DNA of 64,000 bases, from the NCBI GenBank assembly GCA_910578455.1, contig CAJTQA010000008.1, positions 1 through 64,000 on the forward strand, read 5' to 3'. A model generated the notes under the pieces. It saw only the letters and a program-made list of their open reading frames with translations, was not told the DNA's origin and searched no databases. How positions within the stretch are numbered: position 1 is the first letter of the stretch; each line of letters starts with the position of its first letter. This stretch comes from an uncultured Dorea sp. (lineage in GTDB: Bacteria; Bacillota; Clostridia; Lachnospirales; Lachnospiraceae). This document shows positions 44,398-51,912 of this stretch, in pieces. Both the position numbers and the translations under genes were made by a program.

Positions 44398-45093
44398 ATG
44401 AAGAGAGTGTTATTGAAACTCAGCGGGGAAGCGCTGGCGGGGAATAAAAAGATGGGCTTTGACGAGGCGACCTGCCTGGGTGTGGCAAAACAGGTAAAGC
44501 AGCTTGTGGACGATGGGGTACAGGTTGCGATTGTGACCGGAGGCGGTAATTTCTGGAGAGGCAGGGACAGTGAGACTATCGACCGCGTGAAAGCGGATCA
44601 GATCGGGATGCTCGCAACGGTCATGAACTGCATGTATGTGTCTGACGTTTTTCGCTTTGCGGGGATGGAGACAGAGGTGTTTACGCCCTTTGTATGCGGG
44701 GCATTTACGACGCTGTTCTCAAAGGACGCGGCGGTTCATGCGCTGAATGGGGGAAAGGTGATCTTTTTTGCAGGAGGTACAGGACATCCGTATTTTTCTA
44801 CGGACACAGGAGCTGTGCTGCATGCCATTGAGATTGAGGCGGATGCGATGCTTTTGGCGAAAGCTATCGACGGCATCTATGACAGCGATCCGAAAGTGAA
44901 CCCGGAGGCAAAGAAGTATGACGAGATTTCCATTCAGGATGTTATAGATAAGAAACTTAAGGCAGTGGACCTTACGGCATCCATAATGTGCCTGGAAAAT
45001 AAGATGCCCATGCTTGTGTTCGGGCTGAATGAGGAAAACAGCATTGTAAATACGATGTCGGGCAAATTTACAGGAACAAAGGTTACGGTTTGA
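44398..45093 (+). CDS. pyrH: UMP kinase
   Basis: Phosphorylates UMP to UDP for pyrimidine nucleotide supply. 231 residues from the ATG; an in-frame TTG two codons upstream (44392) is closer to the GAGGAG site (44381-44386) and is an alternative start. Family motifs: KRVLLKLSGEALAG, VTGGGNFWRGRD, FAGGTGHPYFSTDTGAVL and DGIYDSDPK. First gene of the conserved pyrH-frr-uppS-cdsA-dxr-rseP cluster. Confidence 0.96.
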   Translation: MKRVLLKLSGEALAGNKKMGFDEATCLGVAKQVKQLVDDGVQVAIVTGGGNFWRGRDSETIDRVKADQIGMLATVMNCMYVSDVFRFAGMETEVFTPFVCGAFTTLFSKDAAVHALNGGKVIFFAGGTGHPYFSTDTGAVLHAIEIEADAMLLAKAIDGIYDSDPKVNPEAKKYDEISIQDVIDKKLKAVDLTASIMCLENKMPMLVFGLNEENSIVNTMSGKFTGTKVTV

Positions 45094-45131
45094 TCTGACA
45101 CAAGAATACAGAAAAAGGGAGGAAAGATAAC

Positions 45132-45683
45132 ATGAATGAAAGACTGAAAGTATTTGACGAGAAGATGACAAAGACGATGGCGAACCTTGACGGGGAGCTT
45201 GCGACAATCCGTGCGGGGAGGGCGAACCCAAACGTTCTTAACCGGATTATGGTAGATTATTATGGAACACCAACCCCGATCCAGCAGGTTGCCAATGTAT
45301 CTGTTCCGGAGCCCCGCATGATTCAGATCCAGCCGTGGGATAAGAGCATGATAAAGGCTGTGGTAAAGGCAATCCAGACATCTGAACTGGGAATCAACCC
45401 GAATAATGACGGTTCTGTGATACGCCTGGTGTTCCCGGAGCTTACAGAGGAGCGCAGAAAAGAACTTGTGAAGGACGTGAAGAAGAAAGGGGAGGCAGCA
45501 AAGGTTGCACTCCGCAATATCCGCCGAGACGGCAATGATTCTTTCAAAAAGCTTAAAGGAACAGAGGTTTCTGAAGACGAGATCAAGGATATGGAAGATG
45601 AGCTTCAGAAGATCACGGATAAATATGTGAAAGAAGTTGAAAAAGCAGTAGATGTCAAGTCAAAAGAGGTTATGACTGTTTAA
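45132..45683 (+). CDS. frr: Ribosome recycling factor
   Basis: Splits the post-termination ribosome together with EF-G. 183 residues with the canonical motifs LATIRAGRANPNVL, GTPTPIQQVANVSVPEPRM, and RRKELVKDVKKKGEAAKVALRNIRRD. Follows pyrH by 38 bases with a GGGAGGAAAG site. A hairpin without a T-run (GGGCAGGCCC 45742-45751 / GGGTCTGTCC 45762-45771) lies between it and uppS. Confidence 0.97.
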   Translation: MNERLKVFDEKMTKTMANLDGELATIRAGRANPNVLNRIMVDYYGTPTPIQQVANVSVPEPRMIQIQPWDKSMIKAVVKAIQTSELGINPNNDGSVIRLVFPELTEERRKELVKDVKKKGEAAKVALRNIRRDGNDSFKKLKGTEVSEDEIKDMEDELQKITDKYVKEVEKAVDVKSKEVMTV

Positions 45684-45798
45684 AAGTTAAAGTTACGGAC
45701 AATGATTTAAGAAAGCAACGTGCGGCGCTGCCGTGCGGTGGGGGCAGGCCCACTGGAAACAGGGTCTGTCCTTGTATGTGTTATAAGGGAGACTGATT

Positions 45799-46518
45799 AT
45801 GAATGTTCCGCAGCATATTGCGATTATATTAGATGGAAACGGACGCTGGGCGAAGTCTAAGGGAATGCCCCGCAATTACGGCCACGCGCAGGGCAGCAAG
45901 AATGTGGAGAGGATATGCGAAGAGGCGTGGCGCATGGGTATTAAATACCTTACAGTGTATGCGTTTTCCACGGAAAACTGGAGCCGTCCAAAGGACGAGG
46001 TGGACGCGCTTATGAAACTCCTGCGTAATTATATGAAGACCTGTCTGAAGACGGCGAAGAAGAATGATATGAAAATCCGGGTCATTGGCGACATCCGCAG
46101 GCTTGACGAGGATATAAGGACCCGGATTGTGGAGCTTGAGGAGGCAACCAAGGATAACGGCGGGCTGAATTTCCAGATTGCCATCAACTATGGCAGCAGA
46201 GATGAGATTGTACGCGCGGTGAGAAAGATTGCGGCAGACTGCGCGGAAGGAAAGATTGGGAGCCAGGAGATTGACGAGAAGGTATTTGGACAGTATCTGG
46301 ACACACATGACATTCCGGATCCCGACCTGCTGATCCGCACCAGCGGAGAGCAGCGTCTGTCTAACTACCTTCTCTGGCAGCTTGCCTATACGGAATTTTA
46401 TTTTACAGATGTGCCGTGGCCCGACTTTTCAAAGGAGGAGCTGGTAAAGGCAATAGAGCAATATCAGGCGAGAGAGCGGCGGTACGGAGGTGTAAAGGAG
46501 GAGCAGGAAGATGTTTAA
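45799..46518 (+). CDS. uppS: Undecaprenyl diphosphate synthase (isoprenyl transferase)
   Basis: Makes the C55 lipid carrier for cell-wall synthesis by adding IPP units in cis. 239 residues with the catalytic aspartate in IILDGNGRWAKSKG, FSTENWSRP, and the C-terminal DLLIRTSGEQRLSNYLLWQ. Overlaps cdsA by 8 bases. Confidence 0.97.
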   Translation: MNVPQHIAIILDGNGRWAKSKGMPRNYGHAQGSKNVERICEEAWRMGIKYLTVYAFSTENWSRPKDEVDALMKLLRNYMKTCLKTAKKNDMKIRVIGDIRRLDEDIRTRIVELEEATKDNGGLNFQIAINYGSRDEIVRAVRKIAADCAEGKIGSQEIDEKVFGQYLDTHDIPDPDLLIRTSGEQRLSNYLLWQLAYTEFYFTDVPWPDFSKEELVKAIEQYQARERRYGGVKEEQEDV

Positions 46519-47317
46519 AACCAGGCTGTTAAGCGGAATCATACTTGTCATTGTGCTGGTTGCGACCGTTGGCTGCGGCGGCGCGGTGCTTTTTTCGGTT
46601 CTTGGGATTATCAGTTTAATTGGCTTGTGGGAATTATATAAAGTGGTTGGCGTGCATAATAAAGTATTAGGAGCTTGCGGCTATCTGGCTGCGGCAGGTT
46701 ACTATGGGCTCCTTTTTGCCGGGCATATGGAGCATGTCATGATGCTTTCCATTGCATTTTTAGTGCTGGTAATGGCAGTTTATGTGTTTGCATTTCCGGC
46801 ATTTCGCGCAGAGCAGGTTATGACTGTATATTTCGGGCTTTTTTATGTGGCGGTAATGCTGTCTTTTGTGTACCAGACGAGAATGCTCCCGGACGGAGGA
46901 ACTGTCGTGTGGCTGATTTTTCTCAGTTCCTGGGGATGCGATACATGTGCGTATTGCGTGGGAGTGCTGTTCGGGAAACATAAGATGGCACCGAAACTCA
47001 GCCCGAAAAAATCCGTGGAGGGCGGAGTCGGCGGGATTGCCGGCGCAGCGCTTTTAGGGGCATTGTTTGCATTCCTGATGAACCGCTGGGGAGGAGCTCA
47101 GGCAAATCCTCTGCACTATGCGGTCATATGCGGGTCAGGCGGCGTGATTTCCCAGATCGGGGATCTGGCGGCATCTGCGATTAAGAGGAATCACGATATT
47201 AAGGATTACGGGAAACTGATTCCCGGGCATGGGGGCATCCTTGACAGGTTTGACAGTGTGATTTTTACCGCGCCGGTCATCTACTATCTGACGATGCTTC
47301 TGGCAGGAAATATCTGA
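46511..47317 (+). CDS. cdsA: Phosphatidate cytidylyltransferase
   Basis: Integral membrane enzyme forming CDP-diacylglycerol from phosphatidate and CTP. 268 residues, about seven membrane segments, and the C-terminal signature SAIKRNHDIKDYGKLIPGHG followed by GILDRFDS. Overlaps uppS and precedes dxr by 17 bases. Confidence 0.95.
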   Translation: MFKTRLLSGIILVIVLVATVGCGGAVLFSVLGIISLIGLWELYKVVGVHNKVLGACGYLAAAGYYGLLFAGHMEHVMMLSIAFLVLVMAVYVFAFPAFRAEQVMTVYFGLFYVAVMLSFVYQTRMLPDGGTVVWLIFLSSWGCDTCAYCVGVLFGKHKMAPKLSPKKSVEGGVGGIAGAALLGALFAFLMNRWGGAQANPLHYAVICGSGGVISQIGDLAASAIKRNHDIKDYGKLIPGHGGILDRFDSVIFTAPVIYYLTMLLAGNI

Positions 47318-47334
47318 ATGGGAGAGTTTGATTT

Positions 47335-48477
47335 ATGAAGAAAATATCCATATTGGGGTCTACAGGCTCCATTGGAACCCAGACATTGGAAGTTGTGCGG
47401 GAAAACGGAGACATCAGTGTGCTGGGGCTGGCGGCAGGGAGCAATATTGACCTTCTGGAAAAGCAGATTCGGGAATTTCATCCGGAAAAGGCGGCAGTCT
47501 GGTCGGAGGAAAGGGCGAAAGAACTGCGCCTTAGAATCGCCGACACGGATACAAAAGTGTATTCCGGCATGGAAGGACTGATAGAGATTGCAGTCATGGA
47601 GGGCGCGCAGATGGTCGTGACGGCCATTGTGGGGATGATCGGTATCCGCCCGACTATGGAGGCCATAAAGGCAGGGAAGGATATCGCCCTTGCCAACAAG
47701 GAAACGCTTGTGACGGCAGGGCATCTGATTATGCCGCTTGCGGAGAGGCGCGGCGTGTCCATCCTGCCGGTGGACAGCGAGCACAGCGCAATCTTCCAGT
47801 CTCTTCAGGGGAATGAGGCGAATCAGGTAAAAAAGATACTTTTAACAGCATCGGGAGGTCCTTTCAGAGGGAAGAAACAGGAAGAGCTTTTGGAAATCCG
47901 TGCACAGGATGCGCTGAAACATCCGAACTGGACTATGGGAGCGAAGATTACAATTGATTCTTCGACCATGGTAAATAAAGGCCTTGAAGTAATTGAGGCC
48001 AAATGGCTTTTCGGCTTGGGCGTGGAGGATGTGCAGGTAGTCGTACAGCCTCAGAGCGTCATCCATTCCATGGTGGAATATGCGGACGGGGCGGTGATGG
48101 CACAGCTTGGAACGCCGGATATGAAACTTCCGATCCAGTACGCGCTCTACTACCCTGAGAGAAGATACCTTCCGGGGGAGCGGCTTGACTTCTGGAAAAT
48201 AGGGAAACTGGATTTTGAAAAGCCGGATATGGATACTTTTTACGCCCTTAAGCTTGCTTATGAGGCAGGGGAGAAGGGAGGCTCTCTCCCGACGGTCTTC
48301 AATGCCGCAAATGAGCTGGCTGTCAGCATGTTCCTGAAAGGTGACATTAAGTATCTGGAGATTGTAGAGATTATTGAGGACTGCATGAGCGTCCATAAAA
48401 ATATAGAAATACCGTCCCTGGAGCAGATATTAGAGACTGAGGCTGCAGTATATGAACGGATCAACAGCAGGAGGTAA
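47335..48477 (+). CDS. dxr: 1-deoxy-D-xylulose-5-phosphate reductoisomerase
   Basis: Second step of the MEP isoprenoid pathway, DXP to MEP using NADPH. 380 residues with the Rossmann ILGSTGSIGTQTLEV, the ALANKETLVTAG motif, the metal and substrate motif LPVDSEHSAIFQSLQG, and LTASGGPFRG. Its final base overlaps the first codon of rseP (TAATGG), so the two are coupled. Confidence 0.97.
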   Translation: MKKISILGSTGSIGTQTLEVVRENGDISVLGLAAGSNIDLLEKQIREFHPEKAAVWSEERAKELRLRIADTDTKVYSGMEGLIEIAVMEGAQMVVTAIVGMIGIRPTMEAIKAGKDIALANKETLVTAGHLIMPLAERRGVSILPVDSEHSAIFQSLQGNEANQVKKILLTASGGPFRGKKQEELLEIRAQDALKHPNWTMGAKITIDSSTMVNKGLEVIEAKWLFGLGVEDVQVVVQPQSVIHSMVEYADGAVMAQLGTPDMKLPIQYALYYPERRYLPGERLDFWKIGKLDFEKPDMDTFYALKLAYEAGEKGGSLPTVFNAANELAVSMFLKGDIKYLEIVEIIEDCMSVHKNIEIPSLEQILETEAAVYERINSRR

Positions 48478-49517
48478 TGGATAATTTGGGCATTATATTA
48501 GCGATATTAGTTTTCAGCTTTATTGTTTTTTTTCATGAGCTGGGGCATTTTTCCCTGGCGAAGCTTAATGGGATTGAGGTGGAAGAGTTTGCCATCGGCA
48601 TGGGGCCAAATCTGGTGTCTAAAGAATATAAGGGAACCCGGTATTGCCTGAAAGCATTCCCAATCGGAGGGATGTGCGTGATGGGGGAGGATGAGGAGGC
48701 GACAGACTCGCCTTCCAATTTTAACAATAAGCCGGTGTGGGCAAGGATTTCCGTTATAGCGGCGGGACCGGTTTTTAACTTTATACTGGCATTTGTTTTT
48801 TCCGTAATCCTTACACTTATGATCGGGTATGACGCGCCTGTCGTCGGTGTCGTAGAAGAGGGATACCCGGCTTACGAGGCGGGACTGCAAAGTGGAGATA
48901 CGATTCTTAGGATGAACGGGAAAAAGATACACATTTTCCGCGACATTACGTCATATAATCAGTTTAATCAGGGAAAAGAGACGGAAATCGTATATCTGCA
49001 TGACGGAGAAGAGAAGTCTGCCAACATTATGCCGAAGATGGATGAAGAAAGCGGATATTACCGGTTCGGATTCAGCAGCTCCGGGTATTCGAAGGCTAAT
49101 ATAGCCACTGCGGCGCAGTACGGGATGTACGGGGTGAAGTTCTGGATCGATACGACGCTTGACAGCCTGCGGATGCTTGTTACAGGAAAAGTAGGCGCGG
49201 ATCAGCTGTCCGGGCCTGTGGGGATTGTGAGTGTTGTGGACGATACTTATAAAGAGAGCCGTCAGTACGGCGTATTTAATGTGATAGCGCAGCTTCTCAA
49301 TATTGCAATCCTTGTGTCGGCAAACCTTGGCGTCATGAACCTCCTGCCCCTTCCAGCGCTGGACGGGGGGCGGCTCGTGTTCCTTGCCCTGGAGGCAGTG
49401 CGCCGGAAAAGGATACCGCCGGAAAAGGAAGGCTATGTGCATCTGGTAGGCATCACGCTTCTTATGGTGCTGATGGTATTTGTAATGTACAATGATATCC
49501 GCAGGATTTTCTTTTAG
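48477..49517 (+). CDS. rseP: RIP metalloprotease RseP (site-2 protease)
   Basis: Membrane-embedded zinc protease that cleaves anti-sigma factors or signal peptides. 346 residues with FFHELGHFSLAKLNGI near residue 22, the first transmembrane helix before it, a PDZ domain in the middle (VEEGYPAYEAGLQSGDTILR), and the second zinc motif NLLPLPALDGGR near residue 290. Last gene of the pyrH cluster. Confidence 0.95.
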   Translation: MDNLGIILAILVFSFIVFFHELGHFSLAKLNGIEVEEFAIGMGPNLVSKEYKGTRYCLKAFPIGGMCVMGEDEEATDSPSNFNNKPVWARISVIAAGPVFNFILAFVFSVILTLMIGYDAPVVGVVEEGYPAYEAGLQSGDTILRMNGKKIHIFRDITSYNQFNQGKETEIVYLHDGEEKSANIMPKMDEESGYYRFGFSSSGYSKANIATAAQYGMYGVKFWIDTTLDSLRMLVTGKVGADQLSGPVGIVSVVDDTYKESRQYGVFNVIAQLLNIAILVSANLGVMNLLPLPALDGGRLVFLALEAVRRKRIPPEKEGYVHLVGITLLMVLMVFVMYNDIRRIFF

Positions 49518-49564
49518 AGAAGATTGTCTAAAATGTATAATAAATTTTTGCTAAACTGAATAAA

Positions 49565-49578
49565 GTGATATATATCAC
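49565..49578 (+). promoter_or_regulatory. Upstream palindrome, Rex- or CRP/FNR-like
   Basis: GTGATATATATCAC is a perfect 14-base palindrome followed by AA; on the other strand it reads TTGTGATATATATCACTT, near the Rex consensus TTGTGA-N6-TCACAA and also near CRP/FNR half-sites. It is 38 to 74 bases upstream of the predicted promoter. Confidence 0.5.
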
Positions 49579-49615
49579 AAAAATACAAAGAAGTGCATTT
49601 TTATACAAATTTTGC

Positions 49616-49650
49616 TTGTCTATTGGACGTGTTTGTGATATTATTAACAA
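49616..49650 (+). promoter_or_regulatory. Promoter overlapped by Rex-type operator
   Basis: TTGTCT (49616-49621), 17-base spacer, TATTAT (49639-49644). TTGTGATATTATTAACAA at 49633-49650 fits the redox-sensing repressor Rex (TTGTGA-N6-TAACAA) and covers the -10 box. Rex releases DNA when NADH is high, which suits an operon predicted to reoxidise NADH. Confidence 0.7.
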
Positions 49651-49653
49651 AGG

Positions 49654-49696
49654 TGGAATCTGAATAGTGGAAAGTAAGATTCCATTTTTTTGGAAT
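49654..49696 (+). promoter_or_regulatory. Leader hairpin with T7 and a competing hairpin (possible attenuator)
   Basis: TGGAATC (49654-49660) pairs with GATTCCA (49678-49684), followed directly by seven Ts: a terminator shape in the 5' leader. ATTCCA (49679-49684) can instead pair with TGGAAT (49691-49696). The two pairings are mutually exclusive, as in attenuators. Confidence 0.5.
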
Positions 49697-49733
49697 TGAG
49701 TTGTTAAAATAATAACGAAAAGGAGAAGAAACC

Positions 49734-50681
49734 ATGAGCAGCAAAATTACAATCATTGGAGCAGGAAGCGTAGGAGCTACGATTGCCTACACATTGTCCG
49801 GACAGGATATCGCGTCAGAGCTTGTTCTGATTGATATCAACAAGGCGAAGGTAGAAGGGGAGGTAATGGATATCGAGCAGGGAACCTGTTTCAGAGACCC
49901 CATCTCTATCAAGGCGGGAGAATATGCGGATGCAAAAGATTCTGACATCGTAATTATTACATCCGGTATTGCGCGTAAGCCGGGACAGACAAGAATTGAG
50001 CTTACCCAGACGAATGTAAATATCTTAAAAGAGATTACCCCAGAGATTGTAAAGGCGGCTCCTAAAGCCCTTTACATCATCGTAAGCAACCCAGTGGACA
50101 TTATGACATATGTATTTACAAAGATTTCGGGACTTCCGGAGAATCAGATTATCGGTTCTGGTACAGTGCTCGATTCTGCGCGCCTTCGCTGCGGGCTTTC
50201 CGACCACTTCAAGGTTGCTCAGAGAAATATCCACGCGTATGTTTACGGCGAGCATGGAGATACTTCCTTTATCCCATGGTCTGCAGCGCGTATTGCCGGT
50301 GTCAATGTGGACGATTACTATGAGATGGCAGACCATATCGGCAAGCATTTTGAAAAACTGGATAAAGATGCGATGCTCACTTACGTACAGAAATCGGGCG
50401 GCCAGATCATCTCCAATAAGGGCGCAACTTTCTATGCGGTGACGAGAGGCGTGTGCAGGCTGTGCGGATTCCTTCTGTCGGCGTCTGAGACCGTGACTAC
50501 TGTTTCTTCCATGATGCATGGAGAGTACGGCATCGAGGATGTGTGCCTGAGCACTCTGACATTAGTAGGGCCCAACGGAATCCAGGGCAAGATCCCGATG
50601 AAACTTACGGACGAGGAAGTTGCACTGCTTAAGAAGAGTGCGGACGCATTGAAGGATGTTATCGCTCAGATTGAACTGTAA
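49734..50681 (+). CDS. LDH/MDH-family dehydrogenase, predicted NAD-dependent malate dehydrogenase
   Basis: 315 residues: NAD-binding IIGAGSVGATIAYTL with the NAD-selecting aspartate (LVLIDINKAK), the catalytic histidine in GEHGDTSF (His174), and DSARLR (Asp147, Arg150). The active-site loop reads IARKPGQTR, with Arg81 where lactate dehydrogenases have Gln102. By the classical LDH/MDH rule arginine there selects a dicarboxylate, so oxaloacetate/malate is predicted although general annotation would say lactate dehydrogenase. The downstream fumarase and fumarate reductase genes agree. First gene of the operon, behind a Rex-type operator. Confidence 0.8.
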   Translation: MSSKITIIGAGSVGATIAYTLSGQDIASELVLIDINKAKVEGEVMDIEQGTCFRDPISIKAGEYADAKDSDIVIITSGIARKPGQTRIELTQTNVNILKEITPEIVKAAPKALYIIVSNPVDIMTYVFTKISGLPENQIIGSGTVLDSARLRCGLSDHFKVAQRNIHAYVYGEHGDTSFIPWSAARIAGVNVDDYYEMADHIGKHFEKLDKDAMLTYVQKSGGQIISNKGATFYAVTRGVCRLCGFLLSASETVTTVSSMMHGEYGIEDVCLSTLTLVGPNGIQGKIPMKLTDEEVALLKKSADALKDVIAQIEL

Positions 50682-50725
50682 GCAGACAAGGGTTTGAGAA
50701 TATTAGGAAAGGAAAATGTGAAACT

Positions 50726-51517
50726 ATGAAGTACAGCTATTATCCGGGATGCACTTTGCGGACGAAGGCGAAGGATTTGGACGACTACGCCAGAGCCAGC
50801 GCAAAGGCTTTAGGGTTTGAACTGGAAGAGATTGAAGACTGGCAGTGCTGCGGCGGCGTGTACCCTCTCGGCACAGACGAGATTGCTACGAAACTTTCCT
50901 GCGTGCGCGCGCTTAACGCGGCGAAGGAAAAGGAGCAGGAGCTTGTGACAGTCTGTTCCGCATGCCACCATGTCATGAAACGGGTGAACGACGACATGAA
51001 AAATGTGGAAGACATCTGCACCAGGGCGAACAATTACATGGAATTAGACGAGCCATATAAGGGTGAGACAAATGTCTTGCATTTCTTGGAAGTGCTCCGC
51101 GACAAGGTTGGTTTTGACGAGCTTAAGAAAAAAGTGGTAAATCCCCTTACGGGTAAGAAGATTGGCGCTTATTACGGCTGCCTCCTTCTCAGGCCGGGAA
51201 AAGTACTTAACTTCGACAATCCGGAAAATCCGAAGATCATGGAGGACTTTATCCGTGCCATCGGCGCAGAGCCGGTGATCTATCCGTACCGCAACGAGTG
51301 CTGCGGCGGATACATATCTTTGAAGGAAAAAGAGATGGCAGAAAATATGTGCGACAAGATCACAGAGAGCGCGGAAGGTTTTGGGGCAGACATGCTCATC
51401 ACCGCCTGCCCACTGTGTATGTATAACTTGAACAAGAGCAGCAGGCGGGAGATTCCGGTAGTTTATTTTACGGAAATTTTAGCAGAGGCTCTTGGGGTGA
51501 AGGAGGTGCAGGCATAA
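50726..51517 (+). CDS. hdrB: Heterodisulfide reductase subunit B-like protein (HdrB)
   Basis: Carries two noncubane [4Fe-4S] clusters in HdrABC, where one electron branch ends. 263 residues with two intact CCG domains: YYPGC...WQCCGG...CSAC in the first half, and YYGC...NECCGG...CPLC in the second. In methanogens this subunit reduces CoM-S-S-CoB, a substrate absent here; in Flx-Hdr systems another acceptor is used. The stop overlaps hdrC (TAATG). Related CCG domains also occur in TfrB of thiol:fumarate reductase. Confidence 0.9.
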   Translation: MKYSYYPGCTLRTKAKDLDDYARASAKALGFELEEIEDWQCCGGVYPLGTDEIATKLSCVRALNAAKEKEQELVTVCSACHHVMKRVNDDMKNVEDICTRANNYMELDEPYKGETNVLHFLEVLRDKVGFDELKKKVVNPLTGKKIGAYYGCLLLRPGKVLNFDNPENPKIMEDFIRAIGAEPVIYPYRNECCGGYISLKEKEMAENMCDKITESAEGFGADMLITACPLCMYNLNKSSRREIPVVYFTEILAEALGVKEVQA

Positions 51518-51906
51518 TGAGCGCGAAGAAAAAACAAGCTGAACTTATCGAAGAAATCAGCGGCGTAAATCCGTTAAAATGCATGAAGTGCGGCAAGTGC
51601 TCTGCCTCATGTCCTTCTTACAATGAGATGGACATCAAGCCTCACCAGTTTGTATCCTATGTGATCAACGAGGATGTTGAGAGCCTTGTAAATTCAGCGT
51701 CTCTCTGGAAATGCCTCTCCTGCTTTGCCTGCGTGGAGAGATGTCCGAGAGACGTAAAGCCAGGGAAACTTATTGACGCTGCAAGACAGATGGTGGTGCG
51801 CCAGAAAGAGCAGACTTACCTGTCGCCGGACGAGATACCGGAACTTCTCGACCCGGAGCTGCCGCAGCAGTTATTAGTCAGTGCTTTCAGAAGATACAGG
51901 AGGTGA
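51517..51906 (+). CDS. hdrC: Heterodisulfide reductase subunit C-like ferredoxin (HdrC)
   Basis: 129 residues with two [4Fe-4S] motifs, CMKCGKCSASCPS near residue 24 and CLSCFACVERCPR near residue 68. Passes electrons from HdrA to HdrB. Overlaps hdrB and is followed 6 bases later by hdrA. Confidence 0.9.
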   Translation: MSAKKKQAELIEEISGVNPLKCMKCGKCSASCPSYNEMDIKPHQFVSYVINEDVESLVNSASLWKCLSCFACVERCPRDVKPGKLIDAARQMVVRQKEQTYLSPDEIPELLDPELPQQLLVSAFRRYRR

Positions 51907-51912
51907 TAGAGC

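Noticed and set aside
45742..45771. Terminator between frr and uppS
   Set aside because: The stem relies on G-T pairs and has no T-run; the cluster is normally co-transcribed.
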